Position numbers and translations under genes: made by a program
Part shown: piece by piece, positions 1-8,536 of the stretch
Numbering within the stretch: position 1 is the stretch's first letter
How the letters are laid out: each line of letters opens with the position of its first letter
Source of the DNA: an uncultured Clostridium sp.
GTDB taxonomy: Bacteria > Bacillota > Clostridia > Lachnospirales > Lachnospiraceae
DNA length: 64,000 bases
Assembly (NCBI GenBank): GCA_934438135.1
Contig: CAKSBP010000005.1
Coordinates: 37,978-101,977 of the forward strand
Reading direction: 5' to 3'
Notes under the pieces: model-generated
Told to the model about the DNA's origin: nothing
Seen by the model: only the letters and a program-made list of their open reading frames with translations
Databases searched by the model: none

Positions 1-661
1 GATAATACAAACTCTTTACTCCGGTAACATCATATAACAGATTCTGGATTTTGTCCAAATCTTTTTCAAATGATTTTGTCGATTTGTACAGCCTCCTGTA
101 ATCATGGGAATAGGAATGCATTCCTAATGTATGCCCTTCATTCACAATTCTCCGATAAACCGATTTTGAGTATTTGTCACTCTTTCCTATTACAAAGAAT
201 GTTGCTTTCACATTATACTTCTTTAAAATATCAAGTATCTCCTCTGTATTCTTACTTGGACCATCATCAAACGTCAAATATACTTTTTGAATATCAGCAT
301 CCGTCTGTGTCTGTTCATTTTTCTTTGCCGTACTGCTTTGTTCGTTTTTTCCAGTGGCGGTATCTTTCCCATCCTCACTAGAAAGTGCTGCTGCTTTATC
401 CTGTTCTGTTAAAGCTTGAAAATCCTGTGTACTACTATCCTCACCCTGGACTTCCTGGGCTGCTACGTTATCACCCGGCAGCATAATTACGACATCCTCT
501 TTATTCCCAGTATTGTTATTCACACAAATCACAAGAATAAAAATGAAATTAAGCAGAAAAAGCAATGCTCCTAAAATAAAACTTCTACGGACACGGCCTT
601 TTCCAGACCCATTCTGCTGTTCATCGTAGTCACACCTGATGATTTTGTTAAAAAAATCCAT
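1..661 (-). CDS. Membrane-anchored polysaccharide deacetylase (partial, C-terminus outside window)
   Basis: The ORF reads from ATG at 661 off the left edge, giving 220 visible residues. Residues about 28-47 form one N-terminal membrane anchor. Residues 50-125 are a Gln/Ser/Thr/Lys-rich spacer expected outside the cell. The NodB homology domain then begins with motif 1 TFDDGPS (130-136), whose Asp pair holds the base and a metal ligand, and motif 2 HSYSH (182-186), which holds the metal-binding His residues. The family removes N-acetyl groups from peptidoglycan or exopolysaccharide; the substrate here is unknown. The gene is divergent from the LtaS-like gene, with an AAGGAAGG ribosome site and its own promoter. 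Later NodB motifs lie beyond the window. Confidence 0.9.
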   Translation of the reverse strand, partial: MDFFNKIIRCDYDEQQNGSGKGRVRRSFILGALLFLLNFIFILVICVNNNTGNKEDVVIMLPGDNVAAQEVQGEDSSTQDFQALTEQDKAAALSSEDGKDTATGKNEQSSTAKKNEQTQTDADIQKVYLTFDDGPSKNTEEILDILKKYNVKATFFVIGKSDKYSKSVYRRIVNEGHTLGMHSYSHDYRRLYKSTKSFEKDLDKIQNLLYDVTGVKSLYY

Positions 662-692
662 AAAATCATCCTTCCTTTACAGCCACAAAATT

Positions 693-720
693 ATTCTAAC
701 ACACTTTTGCCCTTTTTCAA
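693..720 (-). promoter_or_regulatory. Promoter of the polysaccharide deacetylase gene
   Basis: On the minus strand, TTGAAA (715-720) and TAGAAT (693-698) are separated by 16 bases. This is a good sigma-A-type promoter about 30 bases upstream of the start codon. Seen in sequence; activity is inferred. Confidence 0.6.
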
Positions 721-760
721 ATACAATTTATGATCATTTTATTAAAAATATAATTGCTTA

Positions 761-788
761 TTGATTAAATTCTTCTTTTTGATATAAT
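761..788 (+). promoter_or_regulatory. Promoter of the LtaS-like gene
   Basis: TTGATT (761-766) and TATAAT (783-788) have a 16-base spacer, about 30 bases upstream of the start codon. It is divergent from the deacetylase promoter. Confidence 0.65.
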
Positions 789-821
789 GAAAACCGAATA
801 AGAATGTAGGAGCGCAAATGA

Positions 822-2807
822 ATGAGAGAAACGAAAAAGTCTAATTTTTTTATTGAGTCAGAGATATACAAATATGTACTTCTGGCTTTTCTTTTAAATG
901 TAGTTCTGGAAATCATGAACCGCCACTCACTGCTTGAGTGTTTAAAATTCATAGCTGGTTCTCCATTAGTGTTTCTTTATAATATGATAATTATTCTCAT
1001 CACATTAACACTAGGACTGATTGCCAGACGAAAAGTATTTACTGTAATAACGGTTTCTTTTATCTGGCTTGTTCTTGGAATTACAAACTGTATTGTCCTG
1101 TTTTTCCGAACTACACCTTTTTCTGCCATCGATACATTGATGCTTAAAAATGCTTTTGAACTTTTCGATGCTTATTTCTCTGCTTTTGAAGCGGTTCTTA
1201 TTATTGCAGGACTAATACTTGCCATTATCGGTCTAGTCGTGCTCTGGATCCGAACTCCAAAACAGCCCACGAGAAACAACTTTCTGAAAAGCCTGATTTT
1301 GATTATGGTTCTTTTCGGTGCAGAATCAGCTTTTACCCACATTGCAGTGAAAGCTGAGATTTTAAGTGATAATTTTGAGAATCTTTCCTATGCTTATCAG
1401 GAATATGGATTTGCTTACTGCTTTACAAACAGTCTTGTTGACGTTGGAATTTCCAAACCGGAAAATTACAGTGAAAAGATAGTTGATGAAATCAAAGAAC
1501 CAATTGAAGAATCGGAAAAAGAAACTTCTGTGGATTATAAAAAAGTCAAACCAAATATTATTATGATCCAGTTAGAATCCTTCTTTGATGTAAATTATAT
1601 CAATGACGTTGCTTTTTCCCAAAATCCAATTCCAAATTTTACGAAACTGAAGAAAAATTATTCTTCCGGATTTTTGACAGTACCATCTGTCGGTGCCGGA
1701 ACAGCAAACACAGAGTTTGAAGTACTTACAGGCATGAGCACCGCATTTTTTGGTGCTGGTGAATATCCTTATAAAACAATTATGACCAGGCAGACTGCTG
1801 AAAGCATAGCCTATCTGTTAAAAAATAAAGGATACAGCACACATGCTATTCATAATAATGACGGAACATTCTACAGCCGCAATGTCGTATTTTCCAATCT
1901 TGGATTTGACACTTTTACACCAATTGAATATATGTACAATGTAGAACAGAATCCAAAAGGATGGGCAAAAGATAACATACTGCCAGGCGAGATTAAAAAA
2001 TGTCTGGATTCTTCCGATGGAAGTGATTTTGTATTTACCGTCAGCGTTCAGGGACATGGACGTTATCCTTCTACCGTGATAGACAATACACAAACGATTA
2101 CATCCAGTGGAAATGATACACAGAAAACTGAACTGGAATATTACGTGAACCAGATTCATGAAATGGATACCATGGTTGGAAAATTAATTAAGCAGATTAA
2201 AGCCTCTAAAGAACCTACTGTTCTTGTTTTGTACGGAGACCATCTTCCTACCCTCGGTCTTAATGATGAACGTTTGGATAATAAAAATATGTATCAGACA
2301 GAATATGTTGTATGGGATAACCTTGGATTGAAAAAGCAGGATAAAGACCTTTATTCCTATCAGCTTGGCACGCATTTATTTGATATGCTTGGATATGAAC
2401 CTGGAATCATGCAGGAATACCATAAACAGTATATGAACTCAAAAGATTATCAGAAGGATATGGAAATTCTGGAATATGATATGCTGTACGGTGACCATTA
2501 TATTTATGAGGATAAAAAACAGCCTTATGAACCTACCGACATGAAAATGGGTATTGATGTGATTAAAGTCCGAAAAATTAAACAGATTACATCAGAAGAG
2601 AAATCCTACTATGTGACAGGCACACACTTTAATCCATATTCCATTGTTTATGTAAATGAAAAAGCTGCTGACACAGAATATATCAGCGAAAGTAAGTTAA
2701 AAATCACTGGTACTTTGCTTAAAAGCGGAGATAAAATCACTGTCGGTCAAACAGGAGAAGATCATGTTGTTCTTGGTTATTCCAATCAACTTATTGTAAA
2801 TAAATAA
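822..2807 (+). CDS. LtaS-like membrane sulfatase (phosphoglycerol transferase family)
   Basis: 661 residues. Five or so membrane helices lie in residues 17-175, then an extracellular linker, then a sulfatase-fold domain from about residue 243. Visible catalytic features are the metal ligand Glu252 (MIQLESF), the nucleophile Thr294 in GAGTANTEFE, and YGDHLPT. The family transfers glycerol-phosphate from phosphatidylglycerol to make lipoteichoic acid or to decorate surface glycans. Residues about 575-661 form an extra C-terminal beta-rich segment (YYVTGTHFNPYS) that resembles an IPT/TIG-type domain and is not part of standard LtaS. An overlapping ATG at 818 is out of frame; the start at 822 follows TAGGAG at the right distance. 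It is followed by a terminator, so monocistronic. Confidence 0.88.
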   Translation: MRETKKSNFFIESEIYKYVLLAFLLNVVLEIMNRHSLLECLKFIAGSPLVFLYNMIIILITLTLGLIARRKVFTVITVSFIWLVLGITNCIVLFFRTTPFSAIDTLMLKNAFELFDAYFSAFEAVLIIAGLILAIIGLVVLWIRTPKQPTRNNFLKSLILIMVLFGAESAFTHIAVKAEILSDNFENLSYAYQEYGFAYCFTNSLVDVGISKPENYSEKIVDEIKEPIEESEKETSVDYKKVKPNIIMIQLESFFDVNYINDVAFSQNPIPNFTKLKKNYSSGFLTVPSVGAGTANTEFEVLTGMSTAFFGAGEYPYKTIMTRQTAESIAYLLKNKGYSTHAIHNNDGTFYSRNVVFSNLGFDTFTPIEYMYNVEQNPKGWAKDNILPGEIKKCLDSSDGSDFVFTVSVQGHGRYPSTVIDNTQTITSSGNDTQKTELEYYVNQIHEMDTMVGKLIKQIKASKEPTVLVLYGDHLPTLGLNDERLDNKNMYQTEYVVWDNLGLKKQDKDLYSYQLGTHLFDMLGYEPGIMQEYHKQYMNSKDYQKDMEILEYDMLYGDHYIYEDKKQPYEPTDMKMGIDVIKVRKIKQITSEEKSYYVTGTHFNPYSIVYVNEKAADTEYISESKLKITGTLLKSGDKITVGQTGEDHVVLGYSNQLIVNK

Positions 2808-2861
2808 CCAGAAAGAAAACAGAATGGATGAATATTATTCTTTTATTTCTTTCATTCGCAA

Positions 2862-2901
2862 AGAGAAGTAAATGGCTCAAAGCCCTTTACTTCTCTTATT
2901 T
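2862..2901 (+). terminator. Intrinsic terminator of the LtaS-like gene
   Basis: An 11-bp perfect stem, AGAGAAGTAAA (2862-2872) with TTTACTTCTCT (2886-2896), has a 13-base loop and is followed by a T-rich tract. Confidence 0.85.
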
Positions 2902-2978
2902 TTCGTCATTTTAGATTATCATTACCATAATGTACCATATGTTTTTTGCAAGTTTTTGTAGATTGACTTGCAGAAATC

Positions 2979-2987
2979 TGATATAGT
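2979..2987 (+). promoter_or_regulatory. Extended -10 promoter of the symporter gene
   Basis: TGATATAGT matches an extended -10 element (TGn plus TATAGT). A TTGACT box lies upstream, but its 13-base spacing is too short for a normal -35, so the promoter call rests on the extended -10. Confidence 0.4.
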
Positions 2988-3023
2988 AGACAACATCATA
3001 ATGTAATTTGAAAGGAGAACCCT

Positions 3024-4271
3024 ATGAAAAAGAAAAAACTATCTTTTTCCGCCCTTATCTTTCTCGCTTTAGTTTCAGGTATCGCATGCGGTATGCTTTT
3101 ACAAAACCATGCCTCCTTTGCAGGCGTATATATCAAACCTTTTGGCACTGTTTTTTTAAATCTTTTAAAAATGATTGTTGTTCCAGTTGTACTTTTTTCC
3201 ATTATTCAAGGAATCATTTCATTAAAAGATATTAGAAAAGTTGGTTCTATCGGTATTAAAACTGTATTATTTTACTTAGTTACAACTGCTTTCGCCGTAT
3301 TTTTAGGTGTGGCATTTGCAAACCTGTTTCGAGTTGGAGGCAATTACAAACTGAATACAGATGTACTTACTACTTATGACGGTTCCACTACTACTTCCGT
3401 CATTGACACCTTTGTCAACATGTTTCCTTCCAACTGGCTGACACCATTAACCGAAGCAAATATGCTTCAGGTAATTGCACTTGCCCTGTTCTTCGGATTT
3501 GCTATTATTTCAACCGGCGAAAAAGGAAAGGTGACTGCTGAGCTGGTAGAAAGCCTTGGGGAAGTATCCTTTAAAGTAATGGAAAACATTTTAAAGCTTT
3601 CTCCAATCGGTGTATTTGCATTAATTACACCCGTCATTGCAGAAAACGGTCCAAGCGTACTGCTCCCATTAATTCGTCTTATTTTAGTAGTTTACTTCAC
3701 TGGTATTGTACACATGGTACTGATTTACTCTTCCAGTGTAAAAATATTTGGAGACATCCGTCCATCTGCATTCTTTAAAGAAATGATGCCGGCTATGATG
3801 TTCGCTTTTTCCAGTGCAAGCTCTATCGGAACACTTCCATTAAGTATGGAATGTACACAAAAACTTGGAGCAAAAAAAGAAGTTTCCAGTTTCGTTCTTC
3901 CATTAGGTGCTACAATTAACATGGATGGAACTTGTATTTACCAGGGGGTATGTGCCATCTTTATTGCACAGATTTTCGGTATTGATCTTTCTATTATGCA
4001 GCAGTTAACCATTGTTCTGACAGCAACACTTGCTTCTATCGGTACTGCCGGAGTTCCTGGGGCTGGTGTCATTATGCTGGCGATGGTACTTCAGAGTGTT
4101 GGACTTCCATTAGAAGGTATTGCACTGATTACAGGCATTGATCGTATTCTTGATATGGCACGTACCACAGTAAATATTACTGGTGACGCTGCATGTACTA
4201 TCTGTATCAGTAAACTGGAAGATAAAAAAACAGAGAGAACCGACTTAAGTATTGCTGCCGCTGCTGAATAG
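3024..4271 (+). CDS. Dicarboxylate/amino acid:cation symporter (DAACS family)
   Basis: 415 residues with the hydrophobic pattern of a GltPh-like carrier. The hallmark regions are visible: a serine-rich re-entrant hairpin (FSSASSIGTLP), the NMDGT motif of transmembrane segment 7, a second hairpin (IGTAGVPGAG) and the substrate-binding TM8 stretch with DRILDMARTTVNITGD. The family couples Na+ or H+ entry to uptake of glutamate, aspartate, serine/threonine or C4-dicarboxylates; the substrate cannot be read from the sequence. Start chosen at ATG 3024 behind AAAGGAGA. The gene stands alone and converges on bioY. Confidence 0.92.
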   Translation: MKKKKLSFSALIFLALVSGIACGMLLQNHASFAGVYIKPFGTVFLNLLKMIVVPVVLFSIIQGIISLKDIRKVGSIGIKTVLFYLVTTAFAVFLGVAFANLFRVGGNYKLNTDVLTTYDGSTTTSVIDTFVNMFPSNWLTPLTEANMLQVIALALFFGFAIISTGEKGKVTAELVESLGEVSFKVMENILKLSPIGVFALITPVIAENGPSVLLPLIRLILVVYFTGIVHMVLIYSSSVKIFGDIRPSAFFKEMMPAMMFAFSSASSIGTLPLSMECTQKLGAKKEVSSFVLPLGATINMDGTCIYQGVCAIFIAQIFGIDLSIMQQLTIVLTATLASIGTAGVPGAGVIMLAMVLQSVGLPLEGIALITGIDRILDMARTTVNITGDAACTICISKLEDKKTERTDLSIAAAAE

Positions 4272-4293
4272 AAATCCTTTTTTAAAAAATGAC

Positions 4294-4344
4294 AAAAAAC
4301 CTCTAAAGTAACAGATGTATATATTAATCTGCCTACTTTAGAGG
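4294..4344 (-). terminator. Terminator of bioY, in the symporter/bioY convergent gap
   Basis: The perfect 11-bp outer stem CCTCTAAAGTA (4300-4310) / TACTTTAGAGG (4334-4344) encloses a second CAGAT/ATCTG stem. On the minus strand it is followed by TTTTTT. The plus-strand exit lacks a T-run, so termination of the symporter gene here is less certain. Confidence 0.75.
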
Positions 4345-4363
4345 TATCACATACTGTCTATTA

Positions 4364-4927
4364 TTATTTTAATAATCCTGAACGAATTAACTGCATTCGA
4401 ATCGGCTTTCCAAGTAGTATGGAAATAACCATCTTCAAAGCATCTCCAGGAATAAATGGGATAACCCCTGCTGCTAACGCTGTCCCAAAACTCATTCCAG
4501 ACTGATAAGCAAGCCATGCTGTTCCTACTGCATAGGTTAATGCCGTCCCTGCTATCATTCCAAAAAATTTAAGCAGTATCTTATCTGGAAACTTCTCTGC
4601 AAAATATCCAGTAACAAATGCCATCAGAATAAATCCAATCAGATACCCCCCTGTTGGTCCAAGAAGCTTTCCTGCACCTGCAGTGAAATTTGCAAACACT
4701 GGCACTCCAATAAATCCAATCAAAAGATAAATAAGACAGCTTATAGTTCCCCTTCTGCTTCCTAATATGTATGCCGCAAGATAAATACCCAAATTCGCCA
4801 ATGTCATTGGTACTGGTCCGATTGGCAGTGCAAATGGTCCCATCACACAAATGACTGCAGCCATAACGGCAGTTAATGCAAGCTGATGTACTCCTGTACT
4901 GCTTTTAGACGTATAGTTCTCTGTCAT
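4364..4927 (-). CDS. bioY: Biotin ECF transporter substrate-binding protein BioY
   Basis: 187 residues, six predicted membrane helices. The BioY signature is present (TAGAGKLLGPTGGYLIGF). BioY binds biotin in the membrane and works with shared ECF ATPases (EcfA/A') and EcfT, which are not in this window. A GTG-initiated version starting at 4939 is possible, but ATG 4927 follows GGAGG with 5-base spacing and is preferred. Its promoter is overlapped by a BirA-type operator, so biotin repression is expected. The absence of bio synthesis genes nearby fits a salvage role, which is inference. Confidence 0.93.
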   Translation of the reverse strand: MTENYTSKSSTGVHQLALTAVMAAVICVMGPFALPIGPVPMTLANLGIYLAAYILGSRRGTISCLIYLLIGFIGVPVFANFTAGAGKLLGPTGGYLIGFILMAFVTGYFAEKFPDKILLKFFGMIAGTALTYAVGTAWLAYQSGMSFGTALAAGVIPFIPGDALKMVISILLGKPIRMQLIRSGLLK

Positions 4928-5004
4928 AATTTCCTCCACTTCTGTACCTTAAAATGTATCTTTCGGTACATCAATATCATTTTCATGTATTATTCTATAA
5001 CGAT

Positions 5005-5034
5005 AGTATACGCCCTTTTTTAATTATTTGTCAA
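5005..5034 (-). promoter_or_regulatory. bioY promoter
   Basis: On the minus strand, TTGACA (5029-5034) and TATACT (5005-5010) are separated by 18 bases. The -35 box lies inside one arm of the biotin operator. Confidence 0.65.
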
Positions 5035-5060
5035 CCTGTTTCATTTATCTGGTTAACTAT
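5027..5060 (-). promoter_or_regulatory. BirA-type biotin operator
   Basis: Two arms, TTTGTCAACC (5027-5036) and GGTTAACTAT (5051-5060), are separated by 14 bases. This fits the known Bacillota BirA palindrome (TTGTTAACC, spacer of about 14-16, GGTTAACAA). It covers the bioY -35 box and abuts the stop codon of the upstream HAD gene. Confidence 0.75.
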
Positions 5061-5765
5061 TTACTGTTTTTCCAGATAAGAAACAAGTTCTTCAAATGTG
5101 CCAGTCTCTACATTTTCCGCATTAGATACTTCTCCAATGATACAATCTGTCACAAGAAATACATCCATGCCAAGTCCATTTGCCGGTACGTAATCTTCAT
5201 GAACATCATTTCCCACCATAAGAAGTCCATTTGAACTCAATCCATTCTTCGCAAAAATTTCTTCATAGTATTTAGGATTTGGTTTACAATACGAAGAATT
5301 CTCATAGGAAGTAACATAATCAAAATCTTCCAGAGTAAGACCAACCCAAGAGAGCCTTGCTTTTACAGCTTCCAGCGGAAATACCGGGTTGGTTGCCAGA
5401 ATAACTTTCCCAGCATGTTTTTTTGCTTCTTCTACTGCTCGTTTCGCTAATGGATTTTCACCCGTAAACTCTTTCAAACTATAAAAATCTCCATTATAAA
5501 AGTCGTTAAATACATCCTGTTTCAATAAAATATCTTCCCCTAGACAGTCAGAAAACACTTTCCAGCAGCGTTCGCAGTTCGTTATGGTTCCATCATTTGC
5601 AATCATAGCCTTTACTGACTCCCATACAGTTCCAGTCAGTGCGTTTGGATCATACCCCAAAGGATAAACCGCCTTAACCAGCTTCTCCATATATGCTTTT
5701 GCAAATGTTTCTAACTCCATAGGTACCAGTGTTCCATCCATATCAAATAAAATTGCTTCTCTCAT
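5061..5765 (-). CDS. HAD-superfamily hydrolase
   Basis: 234 residues. Motif I is FDMDGTL (nucleophile Asp8, acid/base Asp10), motif II is the Thr in ILATNP, motif III is the Lys in KPNPKYYE, and motif IV is GNDVHEDY. A helical cap lies between motifs I and II. This is a small-molecule phosphatase-type HAD; the substrate is unknown. A longer reading frame runs to 5870, but ATG 5765 begins directly before motif I and has AGGAG 9 bases upstream, so it is preferred. It lies downstream of the TPR gene with a gap of about 110 bases. Confidence 0.82.
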   Translation of the reverse strand: MREAILFDMDGTLVPMELETFAKAYMEKLVKAVYPLGYDPNALTGTVWESVKAMIANDGTITNCERCWKVFSDCLGEDILLKQDVFNDFYNGDFYSLKEFTGENPLAKRAVEEAKKHAGKVILATNPVFPLEAVKARLSWVGLTLEDFDYVTSYENSSYCKPNPKYYEEIFAKNGLSSNGLLMVGNDVHEDYVPANGLGMDVFLVTDCIIGEVSNAENVETGTFEELVSYLEKQ

Positions 5766-5875
5766 TCTGTCCCACTCCTGTTCCATTCTGTTGATTTTAA
5801 TATTATAGTTGTTAAAAATAGTCCTTTTTTCAATCTTACAGGAGTTATTGTCTGTGGTCAAGGGGGACATTATCC

Positions 5876-6610
5876 CTATATGGAACGAAGTTTTTCCCTA
5901 ATTTCTTCATCTTGAGTAATATCATAAACCATAAGGTAACATTCTTTTGCAGTTTCTATCCGTCCCGCTGCTTCTTCCTGTTTTCCCGCCTCATACGTAA
6001 GTCCCAAAGAAACCGGATCCGGTCCAACTGGAATGCCTGCTTTCTTCAGTATCTGAACCAGTTCCTCTACTGGCTTTTTCTGATAGGAACGCTTTAATGC
6101 TTCTTCCAGGTATTTGATTTCACTATCTGCCTGTCTGCTGTGAAAATAAAGATTACTATACTGATACATCTCCTGGGCCAGCTCAGGCTGATACGTTTCC
6201 AGATAATAAAATCCTAAATTCCGATAGTATCTGGCAAGAGTTGCTCTGGTAACGCAAAAACGATAGGCTTTCTTTGTGTATTCCAAAAGCAGTTCCAAGT
6301 CATTCATTCTTATGAACTGATTACAGATTCCAAAATAAGCTTCCAAGTCAACTGGATTCCAGACCAGTGCTTTTTCATATGCTTCTTTTGCAAAGTTCCA
6401 GTTCTCTTCTTTTTCAAATTCTTCTGCTAATTCTTTCCATTTTTTATTCAAATTTGTCTTTGCAAATTTATATTCATCTTGATTTACAAAATACTCATAA
6501 TAATAAATTTCTGTCACATGATTGAGACAAACTACAGGAACTTCCCTGTCCTGGTATTCTTCTTCTAAACGATTGATTTCCTGTTCTAATTCATCAGTTC
6601 TACTGCTCAT
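5876..6610 (-). CDS. TPR-repeat protein of unknown function
   Basis: 244 residues, soluble, strongly helical. Residues 1-20 are a Glu-rich coiled-coil-like start. At least three tetratricopeptide-like helix pairs follow (for example WNFAKEAYEKALVWNP and TLARYYRNLGFYYLET). No enzymatic motif is visible. The ATG at 6610 behind AGGAAAGGAAAG is preferred over an upstream TTG at 6634. It follows the alarmone synthetase gene by 33 bases, so the two may be cotranscribed; a functional link is only inferred. Confidence 0.65.
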   Translation of the reverse strand: MSSRTDELEQEINRLEEEYQDREVPVVCLNHVTEIYYYEYFVNQDEYKFAKTNLNKKWKELAEEFEKEENWNFAKEAYEKALVWNPVDLEAYFGICNQFIRMNDLELLLEYTKKAYRFCVTRATLARYYRNLGFYYLETYQPELAQEMYQYSNLYFHSRQADSEIKYLEEALKRSYQKKPVEELVQILKKAGIPVGPDPVSLGLTYEAGKQEEAAGRIETAKECYLMVYDITQDEEIREKLRSI

Positions 6611-6643
6611 GTCTTTCCTTTCCTGCTGCCTCAATTCTACCCT

Positions 6644-7300
6644 TTACTTTTCTAACAGCTGTTTCATTTTTTCTTCCATTGCATTCAGCTGTTTTGCATA
6701 GTCTAAAAACTCTTTGCTTGCATTTTCATTGCACAAATCTTTTTTATAACAGACACGGTGTTCCATGCTTGCCCAGAAATCCATAGACATGGTTCTCAGC
6801 TGAATTTCCACTGGATAATACTCCATACCATTAATATAATAAACGGGCACACCAAACACAATATGATAACTCTGATATCCGCTTGCTTTCGGTTCCTTAA
6901 TATAATCCCGCTCCTTAATAATAATCAAATCTGCCTGCTTCTTTAAAAGTTCCACTACTGAATAGACATCTTCTACAAAGTAGCAGATAATTCGTATTCC
7001 TGCAATATCCGTTAGATTATCTCTGGCACTTTTAATTGTAACCTTTTTATCTTGTCTTAATAGTTTTTCTTCAATGCTGTCTTTTTTCTTAATTCTACAC
7101 TGGGTGTTATGAATCGGATAATTTTTAAAATTCTTCCGATAATCCTTATTCAAAGTATTGATACGAACCTCCATATTGGAAATTGCATCCGAATAAGGAC
7201 TGACAAACTCCACATAACTTTCTTCGGATATTCTTGTCTTCTTGGCAGGCTTCACAGCTGATTTTAGTGCTTTTGGTTCCTGCTGTTCCGTTAATATCAT
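6644..7300 (-). CDS. Small alarmone synthetase, RelA/SpoT (p)ppGpp synthetase domain
   Basis: 218 residues, consisting of one nucleotidyltransferase domain and a C-terminal helix, with no HD hydrolase, TGS or ACT domain. Family motifs are RDNLTDIAGIRI, the G-loop-like KEPKASGYQSYH (Tyr stacks on the acceptor GTP/GDP in the family), and VEIQLRTMSMDFWASMEH with the catalytic Glu. It should transfer pyrophosphate from ATP to GDP/GTP, as RelQ/RelP do. A GTG start at 7312 is possible, but ATG 7300 has AAGGTGA at suitable spacing. A basic N-terminal extension of about 40 residues precedes the domain. Confidence 0.85.
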   Translation of the reverse strand: MILTEQQEPKALKSAVKPAKKTRISEESYVEFVSPYSDAISNMEVRINTLNKDYRKNFKNYPIHNTQCRIKKKDSIEEKLLRQDKKVTIKSARDNLTDIAGIRIICYFVEDVYSVVELLKKQADLIIIKERDYIKEPKASGYQSYHIVFGVPVYYINGMEYYPVEIQLRTMSMDFWASMEHRVCYKKDLCNENASKEFLDYAKQLNAMEEKMKQLLEK

Positions 7301-7463
7301 ATTTTTTCTCACCTTCTTAGTCTTATTTTCTTTATTATGACATAAATTCGTGACAAATGTTTGAAATAAGCCTTAATTTTTCTTTCTGCCACTACTTCTA
7401 TTATACTATTTTCTATGTAGATTTTCTATACATTCCCGTAAATTGATAGGATTCCAGACAAAA

Positions 7464-7499
7464 GGGAAAAAACCGATGAGAAGCTTTTCCCATCGGTTT
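7464..7499 (-). terminator. Terminator of corA
   Basis: AAACCGATG (7470-7478) pairs perfectly with CATCGGTTT (7491-7499). On the minus strand the stem is followed by a T-run. It starts four bases after the corA stop codon. Confidence 0.85.
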
Positions 7500-7503
7500 C
7501 TAT

Positions 7504-8439
7504 TTAAAATAATTTTTTCTTTTTAAAGATAAAAATACAGACAGCCACAACGGCCACACTTAATGCAATTACTGCAAAATATCCATATTTCCAGGTTAAT
7601 TCCGGCATATTCTTAAAATTCATGCCATACCATCCAACAATCAAAGTCAGCGGAAGAAAAATTGTCGTTACCACTGTAAACATTTTCATAATCATATTCA
7701 GATTATAGTTTAAAGAAGCATCCAGTGCCTCCCTGATATGAATGAGATTTTCAGAAAGAGTCTGGATATTATTAATCAGACGTTCCGTCTTATCAGTAAA
7801 AATTTTAAAATATCGAAGATCTTCATCTTCGAATAAATCATTTTCATTTTCCTGAAGTTCTTCTCCAATATCCATCAACTGATCATAATAGTTTTTAATA
7901 ATCAATAAATCATTTCGTAAATTAAAAATATCTTTGTTTAGATTATTATTAAAACAGCCATTTACAATGCTGTGCTCCATATCCATAATATCCCGTTCCG
8001 TTTCTTCCAACACACGGTTTCCATTAAATAAAAGCCTGTCCAAAATACCATAAATGACTTTTTCGAGCGTTGCATTCTGTCGGAATCTTCCGATGGACTC
8101 TACAAACATTTCCTGATAACTGTCATCCTGATCAATCAGTTTCACAAAAATAAACTGGTTCTTTCGTATAATGAATCCAAGCCTATCCCTTGCTTCATCT
8201 AAATCCATAACATTTACAATATTAATGATCCCAAGGCTGAATTCATCGTATACATCAATGCTGTTCCGAAAATGTGTCTGTTCCTGTTCAAACTCACGGA
8301 TAATTGCATCTGCAATTTTAAGTATTTTTCGATTTTTCTTTAACTCCTCCAACGTAAGATATCCCACACTGATGGTATCGTTTTGAATCTGATCCAGTTT
8401 TACTTCATGTATATTGTTATCTTTTATCTCAAAAAACAT
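7504..8439 (-). CDS. corA: CorA-family divalent metal ion transporter
   Basis: 311 residues. A large cytoplasmic alpha/beta and helical domain is followed by two C-terminal membrane helices. The selectivity signature YGMNFKNMPE sits at the end of the first, and a short basic tail (KKKKLF) follows the second. The family forms pentameric Mg2+ channels; some members move Co2+ or Zn2+. Start ATG 8439 has only a modest ribosome site (GTGGTG). It is monocistronic by position, with a strong downstream terminator. Confidence 0.88.
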   Translation of the reverse strand: MFFEIKDNNIHEVKLDQIQNDTISVGYLTLEELKKNRKILKIADAIIREFEQEQTHFRNSIDVYDEFSLGIINIVNVMDLDEARDRLGFIIRKNQFIFVKLIDQDDSYQEMFVESIGRFRQNATLEKVIYGILDRLLFNGNRVLEETERDIMDMEHSIVNGCFNNNLNKDIFNLRNDLLIIKNYYDQLMDIGEELQENENDLFEDEDLRYFKIFTDKTERLINNIQTLSENLIHIREALDASLNYNLNMIMKMFTVVTTIFLPLTLIVGWYGMNFKNMPELTWKYGYFAVIALSVAVVAVCIFIFKKKKLF

Positions 8440-8536
8440 TTTTTCACCACTTTCTATGGTTTCTCTTCTTCTATTTTACCACGAAAAGCAGTTTTTGAAC
8501 ATGCCCAGACAAATTACATCTTAGAGAACAGCCACC

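Noticed and set aside
4928..5060. Riboswitch control of bioY
   Set aside because: The leader is short and unstructured; a BirA-type DNA operator explains the control better.
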